Of a stretch of DNA of 64,000 nucleotides, positions 39,501-49,581 are shown piece by piece; within the stretch, counting starts at the first letter, position 1; the number at the start of each line of letters is the position of its first letter. Source of the DNA: Alitta virens (taxonomy: Eukaryota; Annelida; Polychaeta; Phyllodocida; Nereididae). The notes under the pieces were generated by a model, which was not told the DNA's origin, searched no databases, and was given only the letters and a program-made list of their open reading frames with translations. The stretch lies in the NCBI GenBank assembly GCA_932294295.1, contig OW028584.1:35969969-36033968 (forward strand). The letters are read 5' to 3'. The position numbers were made by a program, and so were the translations under genes.

Positions 39501-42500
39501 ATACCGCCTCCATACATTGTCCTAATCCTTTTTGTGCCTTTGTATTGACTCATTGAGTATACAATTAACGAGCTGAACACTTGTGTATTTATCTGAATCT
39601 GACTGAACCATTTTTTCTAAGCAAGACATGACGTCACCAAATATATATTTTTTTAGATATATCTATTTAGCTCATATTGTCCCTGCTTGGGTCACATCAT
39701 CCCCCTTTAAACTTTGTATCATGCCGAGGCAGGGGATAAATGTAGTTCCTCTACCTTTTCCTTGTCAGGCTCATCGGGACAGGTGCATGGACACTTGATG
39801 TCCTGGTACCACCTCTTCAGAGTTCCATCCGGGCATTCCTCACACATGCATTCTTCACCTTTTTTCTGTAATTGAATTGATTAATAAGGTTAGATACATT
39901 AATTGTCAAAAATGATATAACTGCATATTACTTAATTCATTTAGAAATTTAAAATATTTTGCCTAATAGAACATTGAAGCCGATCGATCCAAAGGCTAAA
40001 TAGGTTCTTTTCCTAGTCCAAAAGATACCTTCAGTGTTACCAGAAACATTTAGGCAAAACATTTAACTAGGCCCTATAATATTAATGAGTTACAGGAAAA
40101 TTATAACACATATTGCATAACCAGATTTTTTACCTGAATATTTGGTAACATTATACAAAATATATTCCCAGGAGAAATCTGATACTTTGCAGGAGACGGT
40201 TATTCTATCATTACTAAAGCTATTTTACAGTTATGTTATCTGTCTTCTGGGTATGCAACAAGCTGAGCTTGGTGGGAATACGGTCATAAATTAATTATAC
40301 ATGATTGAAGTATATAATCTAGAAAGGATTAAAGTATATAATCTAGAAAGTTCTGGTGTTCTTATATAAATATTAACCCCAGTGTGGGGTTTACAAACCT
40401 TAACACTTTTGACAGTGTTATCCGGTGGGTCACAAAAGCATGGGCAGAGACACTCTTTAGTTTTGGGATCCAATTTTCCTGGTTTCAGTTGTCCATCGTC
40501 ATCCTCACACAAGCAACAGGGAACTAGGTTTGAAGAGCATTTCCTGTGGGTGATTAAGTTAATTTTAATAGCTACATTGCATAGCATTGTACAAGCTACT
40601 TTTAAGAGTGTTATAGTAGTGGAACAATATTGTAAGCATAGATTACAACAGAATTGTATTCGGGTTAAATCTAAATAGGGATGATTAATAAACTATCTTA
40701 AATTTGTTTCACAGGTGGTTTTTATGTAGTGTCTTAGCTGGGCTTGTCCCACTTGAGATAAAAAAAAAACTGTTTTGTCGAGATCGATAAGAAACCAGAC
40801 TCTTTAAGTTATTACCTTTTACAAGGGCCAACATCCAACTTCAGCGCCACCACATACTCCCAAAAGAGAGCTGCAAATGCCACTTGGAATGCATCCACTT
40901 TTCCACAAATGCCTGCAAAATAAATGTATTAATAATATGGCAATATCATGATATATCCTTAGCAGAGCTAGTCTATCATAAGCTGGCATTAAACACAGAG
41001 CTTAATAGATAAGTCTCAATGTGTAGTACAGCTGAAAGCAATTAAAAATAGACCAATTATAGACACCATCCAACACTGTAGAAAAACACAAAAGACTTAC
41101 TGAGGCTTGTTTGAGAGTCAGGATCCTTACAATCTGTATCACACGCTTTTGCAGCTGCAGTTAAAGACATAGGTAGTCTAAATGCTACCTCCAAACTGGT
41201 CAGTTCGTCCCTCACAGCACCTTTTTCGGTGATTTTCGCCTTAACGCAGTATTCCCTTCCTGCTTCTATACAAGCTTTATATTCTGTAATCACATCATTA
41301 TGATGTCAAATCTTTGAAGAATAGTTTTTCATACAATTTTTTGCACCAGTGAAATACATAAACCGAGTCCATGGAGGTCCTGCCTTGTACATCCACGTGA
41401 CTTTCTTGCACTTTTGTCTTGTTCGTTTAACCACATATCTTGCTTTATGCAATACTAAAAATTGTGTTTCATCACGTTAAAATGCTTTCATATAATTGGA
41501 TTATGTAGGTCATGAATATATTATCATCTTGTTATTCATAAAATTATTAACATATATATGCAACAATAATTTGATTCATTGAGAATACAGAAAACTAGAA
41601 AGAAATCATACAAGCTCTTCTTGAAATATCTTACTACCTTTGGTTTTCATTTTAATCACTTCAAAGATATATCTTAAGATTTTAGGGAAAGTGTCTAACC
41701 AGCTTCAGCCTTCAGTTCACCCGGCAGTAAATCCAGAGCCTTTTTCTCCTCATCACTGACTGAGAGATCATAGTATGTGTTAGTGTCATCCTCATTTCTC
41801 TTTCCCCTTTCTTTGTCTTTTGTTCCATACCATAATGGCCATTGAATTCTTATTTGAGGAGTTACTTTAAGCGCTGCTGATGCTTCTCCTTCCAATTTGC
41901 CTTCCACGCTGCTCGACTCTGTGAAACTTTTCTGGGCAAAAGATAGGATGGATTAACAAAAATTTAATATAAAATGCTCTCGATACCCCAAAACTTTCTT
42001 CGAGTTTTACAGAATTAGAAGATGTTTAGCTGTTTTAGCTTCAGATCATTTATTGGCCTAGCCAGTGACAGGTGAATTCGGCGCGTATCAACTTCGGCAC
42101 CGCCGAATTCACTAGAATAGACGGGTGGAGAATAGTGAATTCGGCGATCGCTATTGGTGAATTCGGTGCATAAATTTGGTGAATTCGGCGCATATTTTAA
42201 CCAATAGGCAGTGGACAGTTTAGCCATTAGCCAAGCAGTAGTGACCTACCTTAATGTGCTAATTGCAATTGACTTCATTTTCTGGTTAACCATAGTATGG
42301 TAAAGAACTAACTCAATGTCACTGAACATACAGACAACTTATATATTGATTTATTATTTGATTATTTGATCTTCCATTTATGTATCAAATAACATTTGTA
42401 ACTTAACTTAATTATTTCTGTGTGTACCTTTAATCAAAGTTTATTTAGTGAACACATATATATATAATAATAATCTGCATTGGAAGTTTTTATATAGTAC

Positions 42501-45500
42501 ATAGTAAATTATATATATTAATTTATTTGTGGTGTGACAAAAATGAAAAGGGCAAAAGGGGTTGCTATATAAATGTAGTAGCCCTATTAAATAAAGAAAA
42601 AAATAAAGGAAAACAATAAAAGATAATCTGTATTTGAATTTTGTATTAATACATAGGAAATAATATAGTAAAAACCTGACAAGATGAGCATAAAACTATG
42701 ATTACAGGAATGACTTTTTCCAGGCTGATTACATGTTTGATGTAATGATTACAGATAACGTGTAGTGAATCAGATGAGAAACTCTGCAATAGCAATTAGG
42801 ACTTTATCCAGGTTGATTACAATTGTTTGATGTAATGATTAAAGATAGCATGTAGTAAATCACTATTGCTAATTGCTAATAGCAATTAGGATACGGATAT
42901 TATGGTCGCCTTATTTACCGTTCCCCGAGTTCACTTGGCCGAATTCACTATTTTTTGCGCCGAATTCACCCTTTTAGACGCGTCCGAGTGCGCATTTGCG
43001 CCGAATTCACCCAAATTCACCCTAGCCAATACTGACCTTTCCTAATCAAAAACTCTTTCAGAATATTTGCTGTATTGTCAGAATATTTACATAATATTAA
43101 TACTTTTGAACATCAAGGTCATTGATAAGAAACATAAAGAAAGATGTCCGGTCTGTTTGATTTATTAGGACCTTCTAGGTATCATGCAATATAATTACAT
43201 CTTTGCGTAACAAAGTGGCACAACTTAACTCTATGATAATAACAGTCACCTTTGGAGGTCTAGACATTATTCCAGATGATCTTGTGTATCTGCTTCCCAC
43301 AGTGATTGAAGAATCTTGCGTCTGTGATACAGTCAAAGTTGCCTTTGCCTGAAATTGAGTACACCTTTACGATATAACTTGATTTAAATAATATATCAAA
43401 TTAATAACTTGATGTAGCATTATAGAAATAATGAAATAACTTAAAAGAGAACCTGCTAATTAAGCTGATGTATGAGTTACCATCATTATTACTTAATTAG
43501 ATTGCAAAGTGATTCAGCAAAATTTTGTAAACCTTAGTTACAAGATAGTCTTGGGACACTAGGGTGTCTGGGCCACCTACACTGACAATGAAAATGTTTG
43601 TGCTTGTTCAATTTGTCTATGGCAGTATGGTTTATTGACAGCTGGCCCTATTAGTCAGGTAGCCTCTTATTACTACTGATTTTCTATCATGACGTAGAGT
43701 ACATTCACATTGCATTGTTACTTACAGACACGGATAATTCATAACCAGCGGACACATCAAAGAACACTCGACCCGGAATTAAATAGATGAAAAACTTCCC
43801 GAGGTCCTGTATAATTAATCATTAATATAATTATGCAGCACATCATATGAAGATTGCTATCATAAAATATTGATAATGAGGAAGATATGTACAAATGTAT
43901 TAGCAAAAACTGAACTGCAGCCATATATTATGCCTGTGTAAAATTTCCAGTGCCACACTGATAAATTTGATATAAAATTGGCACTGTCAGCTCAATATCT
44001 GCTCCCCATTTAATTTTAGTAATTCTCATAGGTGCAGGAGGTTGGGGATAGGGGAGGATCATTATATTTTAAAAAGTGTGATATCCAGGCAAATTCAAAA
44101 AGTGTAAATTTTCAGCATAAAAGTGCTCACTTTTGTAACATTTTAATATGATATTGTATACATAAATTTAAAATTCTGACAACAACCCCTTTAATCTTAA
44201 AATTACCACCTCCTTTAACAAATAATGGTATTATCTAAGTAGAGCTTATTTCTAATATTATACTACTCTTTTAAACTGTAAGTTTGATGTTGTATTTTAA
44301 TTATGAATTATAAATTTATTAAATTATTCACCTTTTTGTAGTCACCAATTTGACCTGATTTGCTGAATTTCTTCTGAAGGCTTGCCGATAATTCCAGTGT
44401 ATTGCTGATTTTTCCTGTCAAGGTCCAACCTGCCTCTTCGAGAACTGTATTGAACCAGTTCCAAGCTACCTTGAGTGTCAGTTTGAGCGAAGCGGAGAAA
44501 GATGCCTTGGCAGACACCGACAAACCAGCCTAAAAAAACATTGTCAATCAAATATATAATGATAACAGTGCCATTTCAAACCACCTAAAAAAGTTGCTTT
44601 ATACTTGAAGGGTAAAAACTGAGATGTTCTAGGTGCCACTAGAAATAGTATCAACCACTTTTTAAATGGACTGTATTTGGTCTGTGAGTATTTCAGAGAA
44701 TACAGTCTAACAGCATTAATAAAGTGTCATATCATGGCATATTATATATTGGAGAAAATTCAGCATTGAATGTTTTTTAACAACTTTCATTGTAATGATT
44801 GTTGCACAGTAAACATAGCCTAACCATATTACTCAGGTTGTCAGGCTGTAACCACAAAGTGTGTGCCAATTTATATTTCAGTTAGAAAAGGTGGTGCTTT
44901 AGTAATGAAGTTGTCATTACTAATGATAATATATAAATTATTAAAAAAATATCTTCAACATTAGGATAGCAACAAACCCCTGAGTAACTAAGGGATCTTG
45001 ACCCACTCTCCGATAGAGTGACTGTTGACCGCTTTCGTCTTCTGACCAACGACAAGCTTCCGGTAGCTGCTGTGAGGACCTGACCTTTTTCAACAGTTTC
45101 AACTGCTACCACTTCCAGGAACAAATGGTCATCTCTTTGAGTCTTTGAGATGATTTTGCCAAAAACACCAGAAGCTCTACGTCCCACAATACTTTCTCCC
45201 TTTCTAGAACTGAATTTCTTTGTTGAGTTGTAGAATACAAGACCAGGCCAGTTGTCACCTGCTTCCCCATTCATGTCGCCATATTCCTGGTCAGGCCTGA
45301 TATTGATATCATTATTACTAGAGCACTGAGTCAGTCGAGTGAATACAAATGTTCCATGTTTAGCTGTTGTGATGTTTTCCACTGTCTCCAAAAACCCCTT
45401 GGTAAAGGCACTAACTATGACATCTCCGACTGAGTACTGCAATGTGTCTTGATTCACCGGTACTACAGCATAATAACTAAAGATTGTGGTGCCATTGCTG

Positions 45501-47868
45501 TCTTTATATTCATGGCCAATGCATTTCATGCTCCCAGGTGGGAGTGTAGAAAATTGAGTGCTGTCATTGACCGCCAACGAATCGTTTAGGTAGAGTTTCA
45601 TAAGGTAGTTCTGTGGTGCTTGATCCACAGTCAGTGCATCTCCAATTCTTTGAAAGGGAACGTCTTCATCCCGGAAATCTGCATATTTGATCATGTCAGT
45701 TATCGATGCTGCTTCACCAAACAGCATCACAATTCCTTTTTCTAGGGGAATGACTCTGTTTAATTTGGTGAAAATTCCTCCTGCTTGTGGACTGGTTAGC
45801 AGTTTGCCTTCCTTCCATTCTCTTTCTTCTCTTGTGATATACACATTGAGATTTTCAGATTCCTTATCCACCAAAACAGGGCAGAAATAAATCAGTAAAT
45901 CCTTGGGATCAATATAAATAACATTGTCAGCTAGCACAGTGTTCTCCTTTCTGCTTGGGTCAGAATAGTTGTGATACACAATGCCTTGTGGACATTTCTC
46001 TTCATCCCATGCTGGGCAGGTGATGTTGAAGGGCAGATTTGGGTCCAGGGAGTGGTAGCACTTCTGAACATCTTCACATTCTTGACAAAGCCCCTGGTTG
46101 GTTTCAGTGTTGTTAACATTACAGTATCTTTCATCACATTCAATTTGATAAATCTGTTGGGAGCACCCTCTACCTGCACCGATGGTCAGGCACTTGTAGT
46201 AGAACCAATCATGACACTTTCCTAGATCTGGACCAATCCCCTCACCTGGCATGCACAGTTGAGATGAATCACACCAACCACATCCAGTCCTTTTGCTGCA
46301 CTGAAGACAACTGTCAAACCTTGAACAATAGCTCCTACTGCATGCCCTTCCCTGCCAGCCTGCTTTGCATCTGCACTGGTTAGGCCCAACACACTCTCCC
46401 CTACCAGAACACTCGTTCACATCTTTGCAATGAAACTCCGAACAATCTTCTCCACTCCAGCCCTTATTGCAGACACATGTCTTACCAGAACATAGGCCAT
46501 TCTGGAAGCAACTATTCTTGCAAAGTACAACTGAGAACTTCTCACAGATATACGGACGAAGCAGAGAACACTTGGAACCCATTGTTGTGCCATTTTGAGG
46601 CACATAGATGTGGCATTTATCAGGAACTGTTGTACTTATGACTTCATTGCCTTGAGAAGAAAGCTGAACCCAAATGTTGGCAAATTTATAACTTCCATCA
46701 ACATCTCTGTATTGTGTTGCCGAGGAAATGTATTTCTTATTTTTAACAAGTAGATCTGACAACAACAAGGTGGCCCCAATAGCTTCACACTCTTTGACGG
46801 CCTGGCCATACATGACTGCTCCTCCTCTGTACAACAGGCAGCGTGATCCCTGGCGACTCCATCCAACTGGACACGATGCTGCAACAATAAATATCACTGC
46901 AGTTATCTTCCTGATATTTCAAATGTACTTGATAAAAAGAAGGGTGTAATGAAATTTGAGTCACTATTAAACTCTCAAACTTAAGAATTGTGAGTCAAAT
47001 TCGCACATTAAGCACCCCAAATGAGATAATTTCTGCTAAAAATCATTCACACTACCTATAAATTGGATGGCACCACAATATCAACACTTGCAGACAGTTA
47101 CCAGTTTTGATTTTAATGACTACTTGGCGGTTAAAAAGTTTATATTCTCAACCTGCACTTGAAGGGGAGTTTGAAAAGTTTTGAGCCTAACACACTTCAG
47201 ATTTCTCCCAATGTCCCCTCTTGTCATTATCAAACTAAACATTTAAGTTCATTAAGATTACTTACAAGACAATCCAAATTCACTTGGAGGATACATCCAA
47301 AAAGGTTGGTAGTTGACAATGGGTAATCCCTGGGTGTTCTGTGAACTTCTGATCTTCAATCGCACTTGATCTGGTTGGCCTGACCCCCACCAGTTGTTGC
47401 TGCAGTCAATATCAGAAGGAGATGGGATCCCAGTTTGGGCAGAAAACTCAAAAGTATTGGCCGGATTATTCAGGAGATTTCGATTGAAGTTAACTGTTGA
47501 TGCATTTGCAAGAATTGTGTACTTTGCAGCTGCTTGTTGTGCGGCATTTAACCAGAATATATTATTAGTTATGTTCTGGTCCAGGAGATTGCCAAGACTT
47601 CGAGCAAAACTGCCCAATTGGAGAATGTATCTGCCTGTGTTGTTGTAGATGAGGTTGCCATCCATTACCAAACTTGCATTAATCACCCGTATGACATCAG
47701 TCTTATCCTGAGCTGTGTTCTGCTGGATGTCATTATTCACTAACCAGACCATTGCTTCTTTTATTCCTCTGTTCCATACCGAGATGACGCCATCTGTTCT
47801 GCTGCTTCTCATTGTGTTTTGGGTAAGCGTTACCTCAGCAACTCTGTTCTTCGTACTACTATGTGCTA
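32231..47868 (-). CDS. Giant type I membrane protein: beta-helix, C-type lectin, EGF, PSI, VWD, cadherin
   Basis: Nineteen exons, all with AG/GT borders and matching phases. From 5' to 3' (high to low): 47868-47266, 46878-44978, 44529-44332, 43806-43726, 43348-43250, 41931-41700, 41283-41101, 40912-40816, 40543-40399, 39865-39755, 39388-39007, 38613-38352, 38032-37893, 37474-37280, 36922-36758, 36334-36221, 35750-35054, 34114-33951 and 33582-32231. They give about 2,370 residues. Order: right-handed beta-helix-like region, C-type lectin domain, two EGFs, PSI-like module, long mixed region, CxC-rich region, VWD, about eight EGFs, two cadherin repeats, Ser/Thr stalk, transmembrane helix, short tail. 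It should act at the cell surface in adhesion or recognition (inference). The 5' end is not found: the first listed exon begins next to a minisatellite and lacks a signal peptide, so more exons lie upstream. It is close in style to VWD/EGF proteins, but I know no named orthologue with this order. Confidence 0.85.
33951..35750 (-). CDS. Two exons encoding the EGF array
   Basis: Exons 35750-35054 and 34114-33951. They encode about seven consecutive EGF-like units of the tenascin/teneurin style, each near 32 residues with six cysteines and a GW/GF-SGxxC ending (for example CQCAEGWSGKDC, CLCHDGFIGDDC, CKCYLGYAGPTC, CLCNPGWTGINC, CKCMSGFSGKDC). One further unit has CQCSKGYTGSDC. The units lack the DxDE calcium-binding signature. 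MITE family A copy 4 (34285-34672) sits in the intron between the two exons. Confidence 0.9.
34285..34672. mobile_element. MITE family A, copy 4
   Basis: A 388-bp element from CAGTTAGTTTCAC to GAAACTAACTG, flanked by TA on both sides, in the intron between the two EGF exons of the large gene. It is somewhat longer than copy 1 because of an extra internal segment. Confidence 0.85.
36221..38613 (-). CDS. Five exons encoding the VWD domain and its follow-on module
   Basis: Exons 38613-38352, 38032-37893, 37474-37280, 36922-36758 and 36334-36221. The VWD domain begins GDPHLDTVDGQDFDYFGIGQ and closes with GLCGFMDDDMSNDLMGPDG, which is the usual GLCGNxNGxxxDD region with altered glycine/asparagine positions. 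The next two exons encode about 90 residues with DQLDISYTDPNF and LLDGCIYDV. This resembles the short segment that follows VWD in VWD/EGF and mucin-4/SUSD2-type proteins. The placement before the EGF array matches that of known VWD-EGF receptors. Confidence 0.85.
39007..40543 (-). CDS. Three exons encoding a CxC-rich cysteine module
   Basis: Exons 40543-40399, 39865-39755 and 39388-39007, each starting and ending at phases that keep the frame. They are exceptionally rich in Cys-x-Cys and Cys-x-x-Cys steps (CCLCEDDDG, CPCFCDPP, CMCEECPDG, CPCTCPDEP, CPCECECKNC, CKCECPEKPC) interleaved with acidic and lysine-rich stretches. The part from about 39180 downward becomes EGF-like (CPNCQSCSGNGVC). 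I know no named domain with this spacing. It could be a compact disulfide-rich stalk or, less likely for a secreted region, a metal-binding segment. Confidence 0.8.
40816..44529 (-). CDS. Six small exons encoding a linker without a known domain
   Basis: Exons 44529-44332, 43806-43726, 43348-43250, 41931-41700, 41283-41101 and 40912-40816. The first three and the start of the fourth are in phase 0, so exons could be skipped without loss of frame. The residues are alternating polar/hydrophobic with features such as GWTLTGKISNTLELSAS and IRIQWPLWYG, suggesting beta-rich structure. I recognise no domain. The ~1-kb transposon at 42051-43031 lies in the intron between the exons at 43250 and 41931. 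Confidence 0.8.
42051..43031. mobile_element. Non-autonomous DNA transposon with GTGAATTCGGCGC subterminal repeats
   Basis: A 981-bp element starting TATTGGCCTAG and ending CTAGCCAATA, which are near-perfect inverted ends. Within about 140 bp of the left end, GTGAATTCGGCG-type motifs occur about five times, one of them inverted. Within about 100 bp of the right end the inverse GCGCCGAATTCAC occurs about three times. The interior is AT-rich and non-coding. Clustered short subterminal motifs in inverted orientation are how several DNA transposon superfamilies (for example hAT, P) bind transposase. The superfamily is not determined and a clear target duplication was not found. Confidence 0.75.
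44978..46878 (-). CDS. Large exon: C-type lectin domain, two EGFs, PSI-like module, long ectodomain
   Basis: One exon of 1901 bp, in phase with its neighbours. It opens with a C-type lectin fold start (CPVGWSRQGSRCLLY ... AVKECEAIGATLLLSDL) that lacks an obvious EPN/QPD sugar-binding triad. Two EGFs follow (CVCNKGWSGEDC, CRCKAGWQGRAC), then a PSI-like segment (CLQCSKRTGCGWCDSSQLC) as in MEGF8/attractin-type proteins. A second cysteine cluster (CDERYCNVNNTETNQGLCQEC) leads to about 380 residues without an assigned domain but with several N-glycosylation sites (NIT, NGT, NDS). It ends near a run of basic residues VRRRKRS, a possible furin-type cleavage site (inference). Confidence 0.85.
47266..47868 (-). 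CDS. Most upstream visible exon: right-handed beta-helix-like region
   Basis: About 200 residues with the short repeating hydrophobic/Asn pattern of parallel beta-helix (PbH1) proteins: NNDIQQNTAQ, LVMDGNLIYNN, QNITNNIFW, VNFNRNLLNN and a final NNWWGSG, a signature common at the end of such coils. The 3' border (GTAAGT at 47265) joins in phase to the lectin exon. The 5' border is uncertain: GCAG before 47868 is possible, but the upstream sequence is minisatellite and gives no pyrimidine tract. Confidence 0.75.
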
Positions 47869-47888
47869 CTGCATAGACCCCTTCTATT

Positions 47889-48315
47889 TGTGGCTCAGGC
47901 CACGCCCCCTTTTGGCTTAGGCCACGCCCCTTTTGCATACTAATGAGCTAGGCCACGCCCCTTTTGCATACTAATGAGGTAGACCGACCCCCCCCTATGA
48001 ATACTAATGAGCTAGGCCACGCCCCTTTTGCATACTAATGAGGTACGCCCACCCCCCTATGAATACTAATGAGGTACGCCCACCCCCCTATGAATACTAA
48101 TGAGGTACGCCCACCCCCCCTATGAATACTAATGAGACAGGCCCACCCCCCTCTATGCATACTAATGAGGCAGGCCCACCCCCCTCTATGCATACTAATG
48201 AGGCAGGCCCACCCCCCTCTATGCATACTAATGAGGCAGGCCCACCCCCCTCTATGCATACTAATGAGGTACGCCCACCCCCTCTATGCTCCTATGAATA
48301 CTAATGAGACAGGCC
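47889..48315. repeat. 33-bp minisatellite
   Basis: About 13 copies of a unit near 33 bp (GAGGCAGGCCCACCCCCC ... TATGCATACTAAT). Left copies have the variant GGCCACGCCCC TTTTGCATACTAATGAG. Because 33 is divisible by three, both strands show repeat-encoded open frames, which I do not regard as genes. It lies between the beta-helix exon and the Polinton. Confidence 0.9.
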
Positions 48316-48319
48316 TATC

Positions 48320-48580
48320 ACAAATTTAATCCAGTGTGTAAATAAACAAATTAATTCTTTAATCCAGTCTGTGTAAAATAAACAAATACAAATTAATTCT
48401 TTAATCAAGTCTGTGTAAAATAAACAAATACAAATTAATTCTTTAATCCAGTCTGTGTAAAATAAACAAATGCAAATTAATTCTTTAATCCAGGCTGTGT
48501 AAAATAAACAAATTAAGTTTTTAATCCGTTGTGTAAAAATTCCATTAATACTTTAATCCGCTGGGTAAAAATTCCATTAA
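48320..48580. repeat. 42-bp tandem repeat near the element's left end
   Basis: About five to six degenerate copies of TTAATTCTTTAATCCAGTCT followed by GTGTAAAATAAACAAAT. The repeat stops about 80 bp before the first Polinton promoter. It may be part of the element's terminal region, since Polinton ends often carry tandem repeats, or it may be host DNA. The other terminus would be needed to decide. Confidence 0.8.
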
Positions 48581-48629
48581 GTCTTTATTGAGATTATAAA
48601 CTTCATCTAATCAATGGATAGTAAAATCT

Positions 48630-48698
48630 GACCAATCAAGGTAGTAAGAAAGCTGACCACCAGGTATATAACAGTCAGGTGAAAAGTAAGTCTAAAAA
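48630..48698 (+). promoter_or_regulatory. CCAAT and TATA promoter of the left RING-like gene
   Basis: A forward CCAATCA motif (about 48637) and, about 30 bp further, TATATAA (48665-48671). Transcription would start near 48695, almost on top of the ATG at 48698, which raises the chance that the second ATG at 48725 is used. Confidence 0.6.
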
Positions 48699-49183
48699 TG
48701 ATCAGTCTACTAGTTCTCATCAACATGGCCCTCAACCCAACATGTAAACTTTGTCATGCCTCTTCTCCAAAGTTTGCATACTCATGCTGCTACACAAAAA
48801 CATTCAAACTTACATGTTACGACTGTATCAAAACATGTATTACCAGGCAAATTACTCATGCAGTTTTTTTACAATATGAAAACGTAGAGGAGCAGGTACA
48901 TTGCATGTTCTGCAGGTCAACACAATTCGACATACTCAGAACAAAACGACGAATCAGAGTTGCTGTACACTGGGATAGGACCTTCAGATACAGACAGACT
49001 TTTAAAAAATATACACTTGCAAAGTTCGTAGATATCCCCCTGACCACAACAATTGCAAGAATTGCAAAGTTTGCACTGGATGAAGAAGTTCACAAGATAG
49101 AACAGGAGCACGATAGACAAAGACAATACCTTGTAAATAGTATTTTTAGGCCCTTGTTAACCATGTTTATGCAAGGAAAATGA
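48698..49183 (+). CDS. RING-like zinc protein, paralogue of the protein at 53239
   Basis: An intronless gene of 161 codons, or 152 if the ATG at 48725 is used (MALNPTCKLC), which lies nine codons later and fits the expected transcription start better. Cysteine pairs are spaced as in a treble-clef/RING-like fold: CKLC, then a CC pair, CYDC, and CMFC. The remainder is basic and helical (residues about 85-155), ending LVNSIFRPLLTMFMQG. The same cysteine order, and the tail pattern L-x-N-x(4)-P-x(3)-F, recur in the protein at 53239-53865, so the two are duplicates that have diverged. RING proteins usually act as ubiquitin ligases and some viral ones counter host defence, but here that is inference. 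AATAAA (49190-49195) follows the TGA by about seven bases. Confidence 0.8.
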   Translation: MISLLVLINMALNPTCKLCHASSPKFAYSCCYTKTFKLTCYDCIKTCITRQITHAVFLQYENVEEQVHCMFCRSTQFDILRTKRRIRVAVHWDRTFRYRQTFKKYTLAKFVDIPLTTTIARIAKFALDEEVHKIEQEHDRQRQYLVNSIFRPLLTMFMQGK

Positions 49184-49231
49184 GATTTTAATAAAACTTC
49201 TCCTATACCCATGAAGTTGTTTTGGTTCATA

Positions 49232-49440
49232 TAAAAAAGTACAACTTTAATACAGTCAAAAGTTTATTATTAAGAAAAAAATAAAATTACAAAATTACAA
49301 AATAAAAAAGTACAGCGTAAATACAGTCAAAAGTTTATTATTAAGAAAAAAATAAATTACAAAATTACAAAATAAAAAAGTACAGTCTAAATACAGTCAA
49401 AAGTTTATTATTAAGAAAAATAAAATTACCAAATTGAAAA
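49232..49440. terminator. 68-bp tandem repeat carrying poly(A) signals for the minus strand
   Basis: Three copies of a ~68-bp AT-rich unit (GTACAG.GTAAATACAGTC then AAAAGTTTATTATTAAG). Each holds TTTATT, which is AATAAA on the minus strand (about 49261, 49330, 49399). The repeat lies between the 3' ends of two convergent genes, the RING-like gene (+) ending 49183 and the spliced membrane-protein gene (-) ending 49582. It probably serves as their shared transcript end. Confidence 0.55.
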
Positions 49441-49581
49441 AAAAAAAGCAAATATAAAAATTGGAGACAGTCCTCATCTGAAATAGAATAAATGTTTTTT
49501 ATATTAGTATATTGATAGATGTTGTTATTAACCTAGTAATACAAATCTTTACGATATAAATGATTAAAATACTAACCATTG

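Noticed and set aside
45687..46949. Plus-strand frames opposite the lectin/EGF exon
   Set aside because: Antisense shadows of an exon whose domains and splice phases are clear on the minus strand.
48035..48329. Repeat-encoded open frames on both strands
   Set aside because: They come from the 33-bp minisatellite, whose unit keeps frame. No independent support.
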